From Chloroflexaceae bacterium (GTDB lineage: Bacteria; Chloroflexota; Chloroflexia; Chloroflexales; Chloroflexaceae): DNA of 64,000 bases. The notes beneath the pieces were generated by a model. It was given only the letters and a program-made list of their open reading frames with translations, made no database searches and was not told the DNA's origin. The stretch covers positions 1 to 64,000 of the forward strand of contig JANQID010000022.1 of the NCBI GenBank assembly GCA_028282325.1, read 5' to 3'. The translations under genes and the position numbers were made by a program. This document shows positions 18,852 through 27,920 of the stretch, in pieces; positions within the stretch are counted from its first letter, which is position 1, and every line of letters begins with the position of its first letter.

Positions 18852-20624
18852 GTGCGTAGCAAACGACTCTGGACATGGATGCTCAGCACAACTCTGGTGC
18901 TGTTTATCCTCGCGGGCTGTGGCGGCACGACGCCAGCGGCGCCCACGGAGGCTCCGGCGGCGGAACCGACCGCAGCAGCCGTAGAGCCAACCGCAGCCGA
19001 AGAACCAACCGCAGCGGCGGAAGAACCAACAGCGGCCACAGAAGAAGAGCCGGTGGCCGAAGAAAGCGACACGAGCAAATTCCTGGTCTTTGGCGGTTCC
19101 GGTGAACCGGACTCACTCGATTCGATGAATACGACAGCCGGCACCGCGCTGATTGTCACCCGCCAGCTTGAGGAGGCGCTGATTAACTTTGCACCCGGTT
19201 CACTCGACCTGGAACCGGGGCTAGCCCTGTCCTGGGAACCGAACGATAACTCCACCCAGTGGACGTTTACGCTCCGCGAGGGCGTCAAGTTCCACGATGG
19301 AACCGATTTCAACGCCGAGGCGGTCGTGTTCAACTACGAGCGCCTATCCGATCCCGAATTCGAGTATGGTTTCCGGGATGAAGGGAACACGTTCCCGATC
19401 TTCCCCGACATCTTCGGCGGTTTCGTGGGCGATGAAAACACCATCTGGGAGTCGATCGAGGCCGTTGATGAGTATACGGTGGTGTTTAACCTGACCGAGC
19501 CCACACCGTTGTTCCCGAACTACGTTGCCGCGGCCTACTTCGGCATTTCCAGCCCGCAAGCGATTATGGACAATGGTGTGAAGTATGGCACGCCTGACGT
19601 GGGCGGCGTCGGCACCGGCCCGTTCAAGTTCGTAGAGTGGAACGCCGGTCAGAATGTCATTCTGGAGCGCAACGATGAGTATTGGGACGATACGGCCCGT
19701 ATGCCGGGCGTGATCTTCCGCTTCATCGATGATGCGCCGCAGCGCCTCGCCGAGTTGCAGGCCGGCGCGATCGATTTCACGATCCACCTGTCGCCGGACT
19801 CGCGCGAGACGATCGAAAGCGATGCGAATCTGGCGTTGACTCCGCTTGAGCCGTTTAACATCGCCTATCTGTCGATGAATATCAACAACCCGCCGTTTGA
19901 CGACATTCGTGTGCGCCAGGCCGTAGCGTATGCGATTGATCGCCAGGCGATCCTCGATGGCTTCTATGGCGGCATCGGCGTGATTGCCAACTCGTTCCTG
20001 CCCGAAGTGATGAAGTGGGCCGAGCCCGACGACATCGAAACCTTCCCGTATGATCCGGACAAGGCGAAAGAGTTGCTGGCCGAGGCGGACTACCCCGATG
20101 GCTTCAGCACGATGACCCTGCCCGACGGCTCTGAAGCACCGGTCGAACTCTGGTATATGCCGGTGTCGCGTCCTTACTACCCGACGCCGCAGCCGGTGGC
20201 CGAAGCGTTTGCCAGCTATCTGGCCGACGTTGGCATCCAGGTTGAGCTCAAGACCGAGGACTGGGGCGTCTACCTTGACAACTGGGACGCCGGGACGAAG
20301 TACGGCCTGGTGATGCTCGGCTGGACCGGCGACTATGGCGATCCAAATAACTTCCTGTTCACCCACTTTGGTCCCGGCAACGTCGCCGAATCAGGATACG
20401 ACAACCAGGAAGTGTTCGACATGTTGATTGCAGCCGGCTCGGCTAATACCCAGGAAGATTCGGCGGCTATGTTCCAGGATGCGGTGCGTATGATCACCAC
20501 CGATCTGCCCCGCCTGCCGATCGTCCACGCGCCTCCGGTGTACGCCCAGAGCGCTGCGCTGGAAGGTTGGATACCGAGCCCGACGGGTGGTGAGCCATTC
20601 ACAACCGTCTACATCGAGAAATAG
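18852..20624 (+). CDS. Family 5 ABC transporter substrate-binding lipoprotein
   Basis: A 590-residue solute-binding protein of the oligopeptide/dipeptide/nickel family (SBP_bac_5). The signal peptide ends in the lipobox ILAGC, followed by a Pro/Thr/Ala/Glu-rich spacer to about residue 75. The family signature (WTFTLREGVKFHDGTDFNAEAVVFNYERL) lies near residue 137, with the two-lobe domain continuing to the C-terminus. It captures a peptide or similar ligand outside the membrane and delivers it to the two permeases encoded next. GTG start with GGAGGT 6-7 nt upstream. The substrate is not predictable from sequence alone. Confidence 0.93.
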   Translation: MRSKRLWTWMLSTTLVLFILAGCGGTTPAAPTEAPAAEPTAAAVEPTAAEEPTAAAEEPTAATEEEPVAEESDTSKFLVFGGSGEPDSLDSMNTTAGTALIVTRQLEEALINFAPGSLDLEPGLALSWEPNDNSTQWTFTLREGVKFHDGTDFNAEAVVFNYERLSDPEFEYGFRDEGNTFPIFPDIFGGFVGDENTIWESIEAVDEYTVVFNLTEPTPLFPNYVAAAYFGISSPQAIMDNGVKYGTPDVGGVGTGPFKFVEWNAGQNVILERNDEYWDDTARMPGVIFRFIDDAPQRLAELQAGAIDFTIHLSPDSRETIESDANLALTPLEPFNIAYLSMNINNPPFDDIRVRQAVAYAIDRQAILDGFYGGIGVIANSFLPEVMKWAEPDDIETFPYDPDKAKELLAEADYPDGFSTMTLPDGSEAPVELWYMPVSRPYYPTPQPVAEAFASYLADVGIQVELKTEDWGVYLDNWDAGTKYGLVMLGWTGDYGDPNNFLFTHFGPGNVAESGYDNQEVFDMLIAAGSANTQEDSAAMFQDAVRMITTDLPRLPIVHAPPVYAQSAALEGWIPSPTGGEPFTTVYIEK

Positions 20625-20640
20625 CGACTGCTGAGACTTC

Positions 20641-20679
20641 GATGCAGGGTTGGGGCGCATATGCGCTTCGCCCTGCATC
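20641..20679 (+). other. Intercistronic hairpin between binding protein and permease
   Basis: GATGCAGGG (20641-20649) pairs with CCCTGCATC (20671-20679), and the loop contains the self-complementary GCGCATATGCGC. No T-tract follows. Such stems after binding-protein genes typically protect the upstream mRNA and lower permease expression. Confidence 0.6.
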
Positions 20680-20700
20680 ACTGCTTAATCATCATCACCT

Positions 20701-21741
20701 ATGGTTGCATATCTTCTTCGACGCCTGGTTGGACTCATTCCGGTTCTGCTAGGAATATCATTTCTGATCTTTATGTTGCTGCGGCTGATCCCCGGCGATC
20801 CGGCGATCGCGATCCTCGGCGAACGCTCAAACGAGGAGCAACGCGACGCTATTCGCGAGCAGTTGGGATTGAACAAGCCGCTCTTTTTTGATCTGAGCGG
20901 TGAAGGAAATGTCTTCGATACACAGTACTTCACCTTTATGGGAAATATTCTCCGCGGCGATCTCGGCACGTCGGTCTTGCGACGCACCGACATCAGCGGG
21001 GAATTGATGACATTCTTCCCGGCTACGCTGGAATTGTCGCTGGCCGCGCTGTTCATCGCGACGTTTGTCGGCGTCACTACGGGCGTGATCTCGGCGACCA
21101 GCCGCGGTTCGATCTTCGACACCGCGAGCATGGGGATCGCGTTGATCGGCGTTTCGATGCCGATCTTCTGGCTGGGGTTGATGCTTCAATATCTCTTCGC
21201 CGTGAATATGGATGTATTGCCGATCAGTCAACGTGTGGACGCCGATCTGATTCGTGGCTTTGACGCCATTACCGGTCTCTACACCATTGATGGCTTATTG
21301 TTGGGTCGATTTGACATCACAACCAACGCGCTGCGCCACCTTATCTTGCCGTCGATCACCCTGGCGACTGTACCGCTGGCAATCATCGCGCGTATGACCC
21401 GCTCGGCGATGCTGGAAGTGCTGGGGCAAGAGTATATTCGCACCGCCTGGGCCAAGGGCTTGCGCAACCAGACGGTGATTATGCGTCACGCGCTGAAAAA
21501 CGCCTTGCTGCCCGTGATCACGGTGATTGGCTTGCAGTTGGGCCTGTTGCTTGCCGGCGCAATCTTGACCGAAACCGTGTTCTCGTGGCCGGGCATCGGC
21601 ACCTGGATTCTGCATGGCATTCTGGGACGCGATTATCCGGTGGTTCAGGGCGGGATTATGTTCGTCGCGTTTGTGTTTGTCATCGTGAATCTCGTTGTTG
21701 ATATGTTCTACGCGGTGCTCGATCCGCGTATTCGCTATTAA
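20701..21741 (+). CDS. DppB-type ABC transporter permease
   Basis: A 346-residue permease with about six membrane helices. It has the typical N-terminus (LLRRLVGLIPVLLGISFLIF), a periplasmic region and the EAA loop (EYIRTAWAKGLRNQTVIMRHALKNALLPV) that contacts the ATPase. It forms the pore with the permease encoded 11 bp downstream. The ATG at 20701 directly follows the hairpin region; the ribosome site is weak. Confidence 0.94.
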   Translation: MVAYLLRRLVGLIPVLLGISFLIFMLLRLIPGDPAIAILGERSNEEQRDAIREQLGLNKPLFFDLSGEGNVFDTQYFTFMGNILRGDLGTSVLRRTDISGELMTFFPATLELSLAALFIATFVGVTTGVISATSRGSIFDTASMGIALIGVSMPIFWLGLMLQYLFAVNMDVLPISQRVDADLIRGFDAITGLYTIDGLLLGRFDITTNALRHLILPSITLATVPLAIIARMTRSAMLEVLGQEYIRTAWAKGLRNQTVIMRHALKNALLPVITVIGLQLGLLLAGAILTETVFSWPGIGTWILHGILGRDYPVVQGGIMFVAFVFVIVNLVVDMFYAVLDPRIRY

Positions 21742-21752
21742 ATCAAGACGCT

Positions 21753-22700
21753 ATGGCAGTAACGACATCTTCAACTAGCCCGACTAAGATCGAGGCGCTG
21801 CGTCCGCAACGCAGCCTCTGGGGCGATGCCTGGCGTCGCTTGATGGGTAGTACAACCGGTCGCATCGGCCTTGCCATAACGATAGCCCTGGTTCTGGTCG
21901 CAACGCTTATTCCGTTCATCCGCCCCTACGACGCCACGACCGATCGCAACTTGCGCATCCGCCTGACTGCGCCAGCCTGGTCAATGTCAGAAGAGGAGCG
22001 CACACAAAAAGAATTCGGCATGTGGGATCAACTATTCGGTACGGATGAGCTGGGGCGTGATCTTTTCGTGCGCGTTCTTCATGGCTCGCGTATTTCGCTG
22101 ACTGTCGGCCTGTTCGCAGTATCGCTGGCCGTCGTCATCGGCTCGCTGCTGGGCTTGATCGCCGGGTTCTTCGGCGGTTGGTTCGATACGATTGCGGTCT
22201 GGATTATGGATATTATGCTGGCGTTTCCCAGCATTCTGCTCGCTATCGCGATCGTCTCGATTCGCGGACCGGGTCTGTTTAACACATTGCTTGCGGTTGG
22301 CATCGTGCAGATCCCGATTTTCGGGCGCATCGTGCGCAGCGCCGTGCTCTCGATCCGCGAGCAGGAATATATCACCGCCGCCCGCGCGACCGGCGTCGGA
22401 TCAATGCGCATCTTGCTGCGCCACGTTTTGCCCAACAGCCTCTCGCCGCTGATGGTGCAGGCGTCGCTCTCGATTGCAACATCAATTATTAGCATTGCAG
22501 CGCTGGGGTTTCTCGGTCTCGGCGCGCAGCCGCCCGACCCGGAGTGGGGCACGATGCTGTCGGGAGCGCGCAACTATGTCGGTCAGGGCAAGTGGTGGTA
22601 TTCGGCGTTCCCCGGCATCGCAATTATGATTACCGTGCTGGGCTTCAATCTGCTCGGCGATGGGCTGCGCGATGCGCTTGATCCACGATCACGGACATAG
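21753..22700 (+). CDS. DppC-type ABC transporter permease
   Basis: A 315-residue partner permease. The N-terminal cytoplasmic segment is followed by a first helix, a periplasmic region with FGTDELGRDLFVRVLHGSRISL, and the EAA loop (EYITAARATGVGSMRILLRHVLPNSLSPL). No ATP-binding genes (DppD/DppF type) follow; the next gene is unrelated. The importer must therefore use ATPases encoded elsewhere in the genome. Confidence 0.94.
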   Translation: MAVTTSSTSPTKIEALRPQRSLWGDAWRRLMGSTTGRIGLAITIALVLVATLIPFIRPYDATTDRNLRIRLTAPAWSMSEEERTQKEFGMWDQLFGTDELGRDLFVRVLHGSRISLTVGLFAVSLAVVIGSLLGLIAGFFGGWFDTIAVWIMDIMLAFPSILLAIAIVSIRGPGLFNTLLAVGIVQIPIFGRIVRSAVLSIREQEYITAARATGVGSMRILLRHVLPNSLSPLMVQASLSIATSIISIAALGFLGLGAQPPDPEWGTMLSGARNYVGQGKWWYSAFPGIAIMITVLGFNLLGDGLRDALDPRSRT

Positions 22701-22761
22701 ACCAGGCGCAACGAACGCTCCAATCGCTTCTCATACCAAATTCGGTGAGAGATTTACCCAA

Positions 22762-22792
22762 AGACCTGGCAGGTTTTCAACCCGTCAGGTCT
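22762..22792. repeat. Imperfect palindromic repeat
   Basis: AGACCTG (22762-22768) mirrors CAGGTCT (22786-22792), and the interior is also roughly symmetrical (AGGTTT / ACCCGT). Palindromes built around AGACCTG are a common dispersed intergenic repeat type in several phyla. It follows the permease operon and may also act as a weak terminator. Confidence 0.5.
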
Positions 22793-22843
22793 GGCAAATG
22801 AACTCTTCAATTGATCCTGACATAAGCTGCGGAGGTCACGCAG

Positions 22844-24028
22844 ATGGCGACGCGCGATCCGCACACTCCCGCTTCCCCCTCGCGCGCGACAGAACGCCGG
22901 AGGCGCGCTCCTTCGGTCTGGGCATTGCTCGGCGCGTTGGCGTTGCTGCTGCTTATCTACCTCTTTCAACGCGGCATACTTCCGCCGCGTATGCCAGGAT
23001 TAGAGGACGCATCTGCAGCCGTCGGCCCTGTGCTCCAACGCGGCGACGGCGCCCTTCAGGTCTTTTTCACCACCCCTACGCTGATTTACCCCGATCTGCC
23101 GCAACGACGCACGCCGCCGCCCTATGAACAGGCCTTGATCGCCGACCTGGACGCAGCAACCGCCACTATCGATCTGGCAACGTTTGAATACAATCTGGAG
23201 AGCATCGCCGAGGCGCTGGTGCGCGCCCAACAGCGCGGCGTCAACGTGCGGCTGGCGCTGGATCGCGAGCGCCTGATTGAGCCGGAGATCGCCGCCTGGG
23301 CCGGTGAAATCGAGGCAGCCCAGATACCCATCGCCTGGGAGCGAAGCAGCGCATTCTTGCACAGTAAATTCGTCATCATCGATCGGCGCGTCGTGTGGAC
23401 CGGATCCTGGAATATCACCAACAACGGCACCTACCGCAATAACAACAATCTGCTGCGCATCACCATTCCGGCCATCGTGGCGAACTACGCCGCCGAGTTT
23501 GAGCAAATGTTTGGCGAGGCCTTCGGCACAGCCAAGCAATCCCTCGCGCCCTTCCCGACGACTCTCGCGGAACCGGCGCGCATTGAAACCTACTTCTCAC
23601 CCCAAGATACCGTCGAGCCTCACATCCTCGAACGTTTGCGCGCCGCCCGGCGCAGCATCGTGTTTATGGCCTTCTCCTACACCAGCGACGCCGTTTCCGC
23701 CGCAATGCTGGAACGGCATGCCCAGGGCGTGGCCGTGCGCGGCGTCTTCGAGCGCCGCAACGCCGGCGGCATCGGGGCCGAGTTCGACACTCTGCGCGCC
23801 GGCGGCGTCGATGTGCTGGAGGACGGCAACTGCTATACGATGCACCACAAAGTAATCGTGATTGATGGACGCACCGTGATCACCGGCTCGTACAATTTCA
23901 CCAATCGGGCGGAAAACGTGAACGACGAGAACCTGCTGATCATCGATGACCGCGAGCTGGCGCGCCTCTACCTCGCCGAGTTTGAGCGGGTCTATCGGCA
24001 AGCCGATGAACCAACCCGTTGCCAGTAG
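22844..24028 (+). CDS. Membrane-anchored phospholipase D-like protein
   Basis: A 394-residue PLD superfamily protein. One membrane anchor lies at about residues 24-42 (SVWALLGALALLLLIYLF), with the rest outside the cytoplasm. Two HKD half-sites are complete: HSKFVIIDRRVVWTGSWN (about residue 173) and HHKVIVIDGRTVITGSYNFT (about residue 335). These fit a phosphodiesterase or endonuclease of the cardiolipin synthase / Nuc-like group. The lack of several membrane helices argues against a true cardiolipin synthase. GGAGG lies before the ATG at 22844. Confidence 0.88.
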   Translation: MATRDPHTPASPSRATERRRRAPSVWALLGALALLLLIYLFQRGILPPRMPGLEDASAAVGPVLQRGDGALQVFFTTPTLIYPDLPQRRTPPPYEQALIADLDAATATIDLATFEYNLESIAEALVRAQQRGVNVRLALDRERLIEPEIAAWAGEIEAAQIPIAWERSSAFLHSKFVIIDRRVVWTGSWNITNNGTYRNNNNLLRITIPAIVANYAAEFEQMFGEAFGTAKQSLAPFPTTLAEPARIETYFSPQDTVEPHILERLRAARRSIVFMAFSYTSDAVSAAMLERHAQGVAVRGVFERRNAGGIGAEFDTLRAGGVDVLEDGNCYTMHHKVIVIDGRTVITGSYNFTNRAENVNDENLLIIDDRELARLYLAEFERVYRQADEPTRCQ

Positions 24029-24030
24029 CG

Positions 24031-24047
24031 CCAGATTATGAATCTGG
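24031..24047 (+). terminator. Short hairpin after the PLD-like gene
   Basis: CCAGATT and AATCTGG form a perfect 7-bp stem with a 3-nt loop two bases after the stop codon. There is no T-run, so terminator function is uncertain. The rest of the gap to 24278 shows nothing recognisable. Confidence 0.35.
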
Positions 24048-24278
24048 TAGATTGTAGACCGATAAGTCACATACCATTCGATGCGGTACCCATTCGAGCG
24101 CAAAAGCTGCGCCTGCAAGTACCCGTCCATTCACCTGTGCATCGACAGGACGCCTTCTCGGATAGAGCCGCCGTGTCGTCACCGGCCTGACCGGAAGGTT
24201 CTTTCAAGCGTGATCGTCTCGCCCGGCTCGCAATGCCGTGCCGTCCATTTGAAGACTTTCGGACTATGACATCCGCCT

Positions 24279-25250
24279 TCAATTGCTCAATCCAGGCTCA
24301 TGCATGGTGATAACCACCTTACCGCGGGCGTGTCCTTGGGCAGCGTAGCTCAGCGCAGCCGGAATCTCTTCGAAAGGAAAGGTACGGTCGATCACCGGTG
24401 CGACCTCGCCAACCTCGATCATGTGCGTCAGCGCAGCCAGATCCCTGCCATTCGGCGTTATGGTAAGCGGCTGCTCTTGTTGCTCCATAAAGGGCGCCAG
24501 CAGAAAACCCTTGAAGACATAGCTCATGCCGCCGTGCCCGCTGTTGGGGATGATCCGGCCCCGGGGCGTCAGCACACGCCGGAGATCGGAGAAGGCCCGA
24601 TTGCCCACGTTGTCCAGGATAAGATCGTAGCGTCGCTCGCCGCGCGTGAAATCCTCACGCGTGTAGTCGACCACGTGGTTTGCACCGATGGTGCGGACCA
24701 TCTCCACGTTACGTGTGCTGCATACGCCGGTAACATCCGCGCCCAGCGCCTTGGCGATCTGTACGGCGAAGGTGCCCACTCCACCGGCCGCGCCGTTGAT
24801 CAGCAGCTTCTGGCCCGGCTGCACCTGGCCTGCATCGCGCAGACCCTGCAGCGCAGTGATCGCTGCAGTCGGCACGGCCGCAGCCTGCCCGAAGGTCAGG
24901 TTGGCGGGTTTGGGGGCAAACCTGTCCGCAGAGGCGACGACATACTCGGCAAAGGCGTGACTGACCGCGCCGAACACGGCGTCACCGGGTTGGAACTTCG
25001 TCACGGCACTGCCCACCGCCTCGACCCGCCCGGCCACGTCCCAACCCAGAATGTAGTCGCTGGGCCTGGGAAAACCGACAAAGAAGCGAACCAACCATGG
25101 GCTGCCGCGCATAGAGAAGTAGTCGCCGGCGTTGATCGACGCTGCATGAACGCGCACCAAAACCTGATCGTCCGTAAACGTCGGCCTCTCGACTTCTTTC
25201 AGGGAAAGAACATCGGGTGTTCCGTAATTGTTCTGAACGATTGCCTGCAT
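24279..25250 (-). CDS. MDR-family NAD(P)-dependent alcohol dehydrogenase / quinone reductase
   Basis: A 323-residue medium-chain dehydrogenase/reductase. The N-terminal GroES-like domain (HAASINAGDYFSMRG, WDVAGRVEAVGS) lacks the zinc-ligand cysteines of true alcohol dehydrogenases. The C-terminal Rossmann domain has the nucleotide motif LLINGAAGGVGTFAVQIAKA near residue 150. The pattern fits a zinc-independent quinone oxidoreductase (QOR-like). I use the ATG at 25250, which has GGAGGCTGAG upstream; the ATG at 25262 would put that site inside the gene. Confidence 0.88.
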   Translation of the reverse strand: MQAIVQNNYGTPDVLSLKEVERPTFTDDQVLVRVHAASINAGDYFSMRGSPWLVRFFVGFPRPSDYILGWDVAGRVEAVGSAVTKFQPGDAVFGAVSHAFAEYVVASADRFAPKPANLTFGQAAAVPTAAITALQGLRDAGQVQPGQKLLINGAAGGVGTFAVQIAKALGADVTGVCSTRNVEMVRTIGANHVVDYTREDFTRGERRYDLILDNVGNRAFSDLRRVLTPRGRIIPNSGHGGMSYVFKGFLLAPFMEQQEQPLTITPNGRDLAALTHMIEVGEVAPVIDRTFPFEEIPAALSYAAQGHARGKVVITMHEPGLSN

Positions 25251-25433
25251 CTCAGCCTCCATTCAATCTGAGTCGGCACGAATGTGCTTCCAGGTGGTCT
25301 CGCATCCCCTCTGTACGGATCGGCGGGCCATAGGCTGTGCCGGCGCTGCCTGCAAAACCCGTCTGGGATCAGGTGGACGTGCCTTCAGGCAGGCCTGCAA
25401 GCAACTACTGGAAATCGCTGACTCTTTGACTTA

Positions 25434-25640
25434 TTACTCCTTTTCGAGAAATTCGAACAATGCGTAGACCAGGAATGCGGGCCAGACAAAGCCCTTGAAG
25501 AACGCCAGGATCCGCTCCTGGTTTGTGGCGGCGCGCTTGAAGAAGTAGACCCATGCCCCAACCATCCCGATACCATAGACTGCATCGACGCCGCCGCCTG
25601 AAGGTGAACCTGTGAATTTTTGTTGCTCTTGAGTGCTCAT
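25434..25640 (-). CDS. Small membrane protein of unknown function
   Basis: A 68-residue protein with AAGGAG upstream of the ATG at 25640. After a polar, Gly-rich start come two hydrophobic stretches: VYGIGMVGAWVYFF, and FVWPAFLVYALFEFL near the end. They are separated by a basic, polar loop with KRAATNQER. Coding evidence is the ribosome site, the amphipathic pattern and the clean stop. I do not recognise the family. It lies 183 bp upstream of the MDR gene on the same strand, so they could share a transcript. Confidence 0.6.
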   Translation of the reverse strand: MSTQEQQKFTGSPSGGGVDAVYGIGMVGAWVYFFKRAATNQERILAFFKGFVWPAFLVYALFEFLEKE

Positions 25641-25881
25641 ACCAGTCGCTCCTTGTGCTATCGTATCGCATCAAACAAGCGCATCTGCTCCAGTTTCCAG
25701 CTATGAGGCTGCCACACACAGCACCATATATGAATCAATACGGTCTCGCTCCTATCTCGTTTCATAAACATTGAGCAACCTCAGCAGCAGGTCATCAATC
25801 ACGCCCCCAATAGCGAGTTCCTGGCGCACTGCAATACTCCCATGCATAGCCGATTGACAGAGAAGAAAACATCGTCTACAC

Positions 25882-25903
25882 TATATGAGTATCTGCTCAT
25901 ATA
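25882..25903. promoter_or_regulatory. ArsR/SmtB-type operator
   Basis: TATATGAG and CTCATATA form a perfect 8-bp inverted repeat with a 6-bp spacer, 18 bp upstream of the arsR start. The TGA...TCA half-site pattern fits operators of zinc-sensing SmtB/CzrA repressors. It very likely binds the product of the next gene and controls the regulator plus the CDF exporter. Confidence 0.75.
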
Positions 25904-25921
25904 TTCAATGACTTACACTCA

Positions 25922-26326
25922 ATGTCTCACACACACAGGGAAATTGCCCCCATCCTTGAGCCGATTCGTCCGAACGAGATTGATCGGTTTGTGGCGCCGG
26001 AACAACTGACGCCCGAGCTTGCGTTACTAGTCGCGCAGGTGTTTCAGGCGCTCGCCGACCCGACCCGTGCGCGGATTGTGTACGCCTTGACGCGCGGGGA
26101 ACAGAGCGTCGGGGAATTAGCACAGATCGCCGGCGTCTCGCCCTCGGCGACTTCACACCACCTGAAAGGCCTGCGCGATCTGCGGATCGTCAAATTCCGA
26201 CGGCAGGGGAACCGGTTATACTACAGCGTCGATGATGCGCATGTCGGAGCCCTTTTTGCCGAAGCACTGCACCATCTGGCGCATGTGATCTACAACTTGC
26301 CCGACCATCCTGCCACCCAGGAATAG
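25922..26326 (+). CDS. Zinc-sensing ArsR/SmtB-family repressor
   Basis: A 134-residue winged-helix repressor. The recognition helix is around VSPSATSHHLKGL (residues 72-84) and the wing around KFRRQGNRLYYSV. The C-terminal helix has Asp105, His107, His118 and His121 with exactly the D-x-H-(10)-H-xx-H spacing of the alpha5 zinc site of SmtB/CzrA. The alpha3N cysteine site of ArsR/CadC is absent. Zn (or Co) sensing is therefore likely. No clear ribosome site precedes the ATG. It is followed 43 bp later by a His-rich CDF exporter, a classic repressor-exporter pair. Confidence 0.9.
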   Translation: MSHTHREIAPILEPIRPNEIDRFVAPEQLTPELALLVAQVFQALADPTRARIVYALTRGEQSVGELAQIAGVSPSATSHHLKGLRDLRIVKFRRQGNRLYYSVDDAHVGALFAEALHHLAHVIYNLPDHPATQE

Positions 26327-26369
26327 GTTGATGTTCCGGTATAGCGTTAGTTACGAAGGAGTACGTGAG

Positions 26370-27542
26370 ATGTGCGCGTCCACCAATCGACCGCCTACCC
26401 ACCCGCATACCCACGACCACGATCATGATCACAACCATGACCATGACCACGGCCCCGATCATGGTCCGCACGGTCACAGTCATAGGCCCCATGGTCACAG
26501 CCACGGCACCGGCTTCTGGGGAGTGATCAATACCGTCTTCCATCTGCACGGGCATAGCGAGCAACAGCAACAGCTTGCCAGCGATCCGGCTCTTGCTACC
26601 GAAGAAGGCATTCGCACGATCTGGTGGGCACTGGGTGCGCTGGGGCTAACGACCATCATTCAAATCGTCATTGTTTTAATGAGCGGCAGCGTCGCGTTGC
26701 TGGCGGATACCGTGCATAATCTCGGTGATGGTCTCAACTCGATCCCGCTGCTAATCGCCTTCTACCTTGCCCGCCGTGTCCCGACGCGCCGCTACACCTA
26801 TGGCTTCGGCAAGGCGGAAGATGTAGCCGGTATCTTTATCGTCCTCTCAATCGCCTTTAGCGCCGGGTATATCTTCTGGGAGTCGTTCCAGAAGCTCATC
26901 AACCCGACGCCGCTCACCCACCTGGGCTGGATCGCGGCCGCAGCGGTCGTCGGATTCGTTGGGAATGAGGCTGTGGCGCTGCTGCAAATCCGGGTCGGAC
27001 GCAAGATCGGCTCCGATGCGATGGTCGCCGATGGGTTGCATGCCCGCACCGATGGGTTGACCTCCCTGGCGGTGCTGATCGCAGTCATCGGCTCCTGGCT
27101 GGGCTACCCAATTGTCGACCCGATCATCGGCATCCTGATCGGCATCGCGATCCTATTCATCACCCGTGATGCGACGACAACGATGTGGTACCGGTTGATG
27201 GATGCGATCAACCCGTCGGTGGTTGATCGGGTGGAGCAGGTTGCAGCACAGGTCGCCGGCGTGCAGAAAGTCCACGACATCCGAGTACGCTGGCTTGGCC
27301 ACCAGATGCAGGCAGAACTGCATATCGTCGTCGATGAGGATCTTTCGACGCGCACGAGCTACGCAGTGGCCGAGTCGGTGCGCCACGATCTGTTCCACGA
27401 TCAACCGCACCTAACGCTGATTAGTGTACTGGTCGAACCATGCGGGCATAGCGGCGAAGATCCACATGCCATGAACGCCCACCATGACCAGCTTGCAGCT
27501 CCAGTGCCTACGCTCCCCCAAACATCGAGCCAGGGCGTCTGA
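26370..27542 (+). CDS. His-rich CDF zinc exporter (CzcD/ZitB-like)
   Basis: A 390-residue CDF transporter. Residues 10-50 are extremely rich in His and Asp (repeated HDH and GHSH units), a probable metal buffer. Six membrane helices follow, with the zinc-site motifs LLADTVHNLGDGLNSI in TM2 and MVADGLHARTDGLTSLAV in TM5. The C-terminal cytoplasmic domain starts near residue 285. The ATG at 26370 has AAGGAG 8 nt upstream. Under the zinc-type ArsR repressor upstream, its likely role is zinc efflux under zinc stress. Confidence 0.92.
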   Translation: MCASTNRPPTHPHTHDHDHDHNHDHDHGPDHGPHGHSHRPHGHSHGTGFWGVINTVFHLHGHSEQQQQLASDPALATEEGIRTIWWALGALGLTTIIQIVIVLMSGSVALLADTVHNLGDGLNSIPLLIAFYLARRVPTRRYTYGFGKAEDVAGIFIVLSIAFSAGYIFWESFQKLINPTPLTHLGWIAAAAVVGFVGNEAVALLQIRVGRKIGSDAMVADGLHARTDGLTSLAVLIAVIGSWLGYPIVDPIIGILIGIAILFITRDATTTMWYRLMDAINPSVVDRVEQVAAQVAGVQKVHDIRVRWLGHQMQAELHIVVDEDLSTRTSYAVAESVRHDLFHDQPHLTLISVLVEPCGHSGEDPHAMNAHHDQLAAPVPTLPQTSSQGV

Positions 27543-27806
27543 CGCGGGTGTGTCTGCTATGACGGTACGTTGCGATGCTCGTGATGCGCGGGTATCGAAC
27601 ACACCGCAGTCACCCATCGCGTGGATAGGTAGCTGCGGCTCCGGCGAACCGATCTGCGGTGGCGCCCACCCCAGAATGATCGCCGGAGCATTTCATCAGC
27701 AGATAAACTGGTGCGCGCCGGCCCAGTACACCGTCTGGTGTTGCTCCTGGGCCGATCTTCGAGCCAGTGCGCACCGATTCAGCATTCTTCCGGGCGATCT
27801 ACCAAA

Positions 27807-27890
27807 TGTCACCCTGAATGGAGCCGCAGGCAGCGTGAAGGGTCTCGGCATTGTTGGAATCTGAGATTCTTCGCTGCACTCAGAATGACA
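27807..27890. repeat. 84-bp dispersed repeat, copy A
   Basis: The element begins TGTCACCCTGA and ends with CAGAATGACA, so its termini are inverted (TGTCA...TGACA). Internally GAAGGGTCTC and GAGATTCTTCGC are partly complementary. A second copy of the same length is at 50012-50095. It lies in the gap between the CDF exporter and the small zinc-binding gene. The rest of 27543-27920 holds no convincing gene; the plus-strand frame crossing it is a translation of the repeat. Confidence 0.8.
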
Positions 27891-27920
27891 CCACAGCAGG
27901 CCGTTAAAGTGGCCGAGCTG

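Noticed and set aside
19344-20366. 340-codon minus-strand frame opposite the binding protein
   Set aside because: Shadow of a certain SBP_bac_5 gene.
26400-26520. Short repeated units at the start of the CDF gene as a CRISPR or satellite
   Set aside because: They are codons for a His/Asp-rich metal-binding tail in frame with the transporter.
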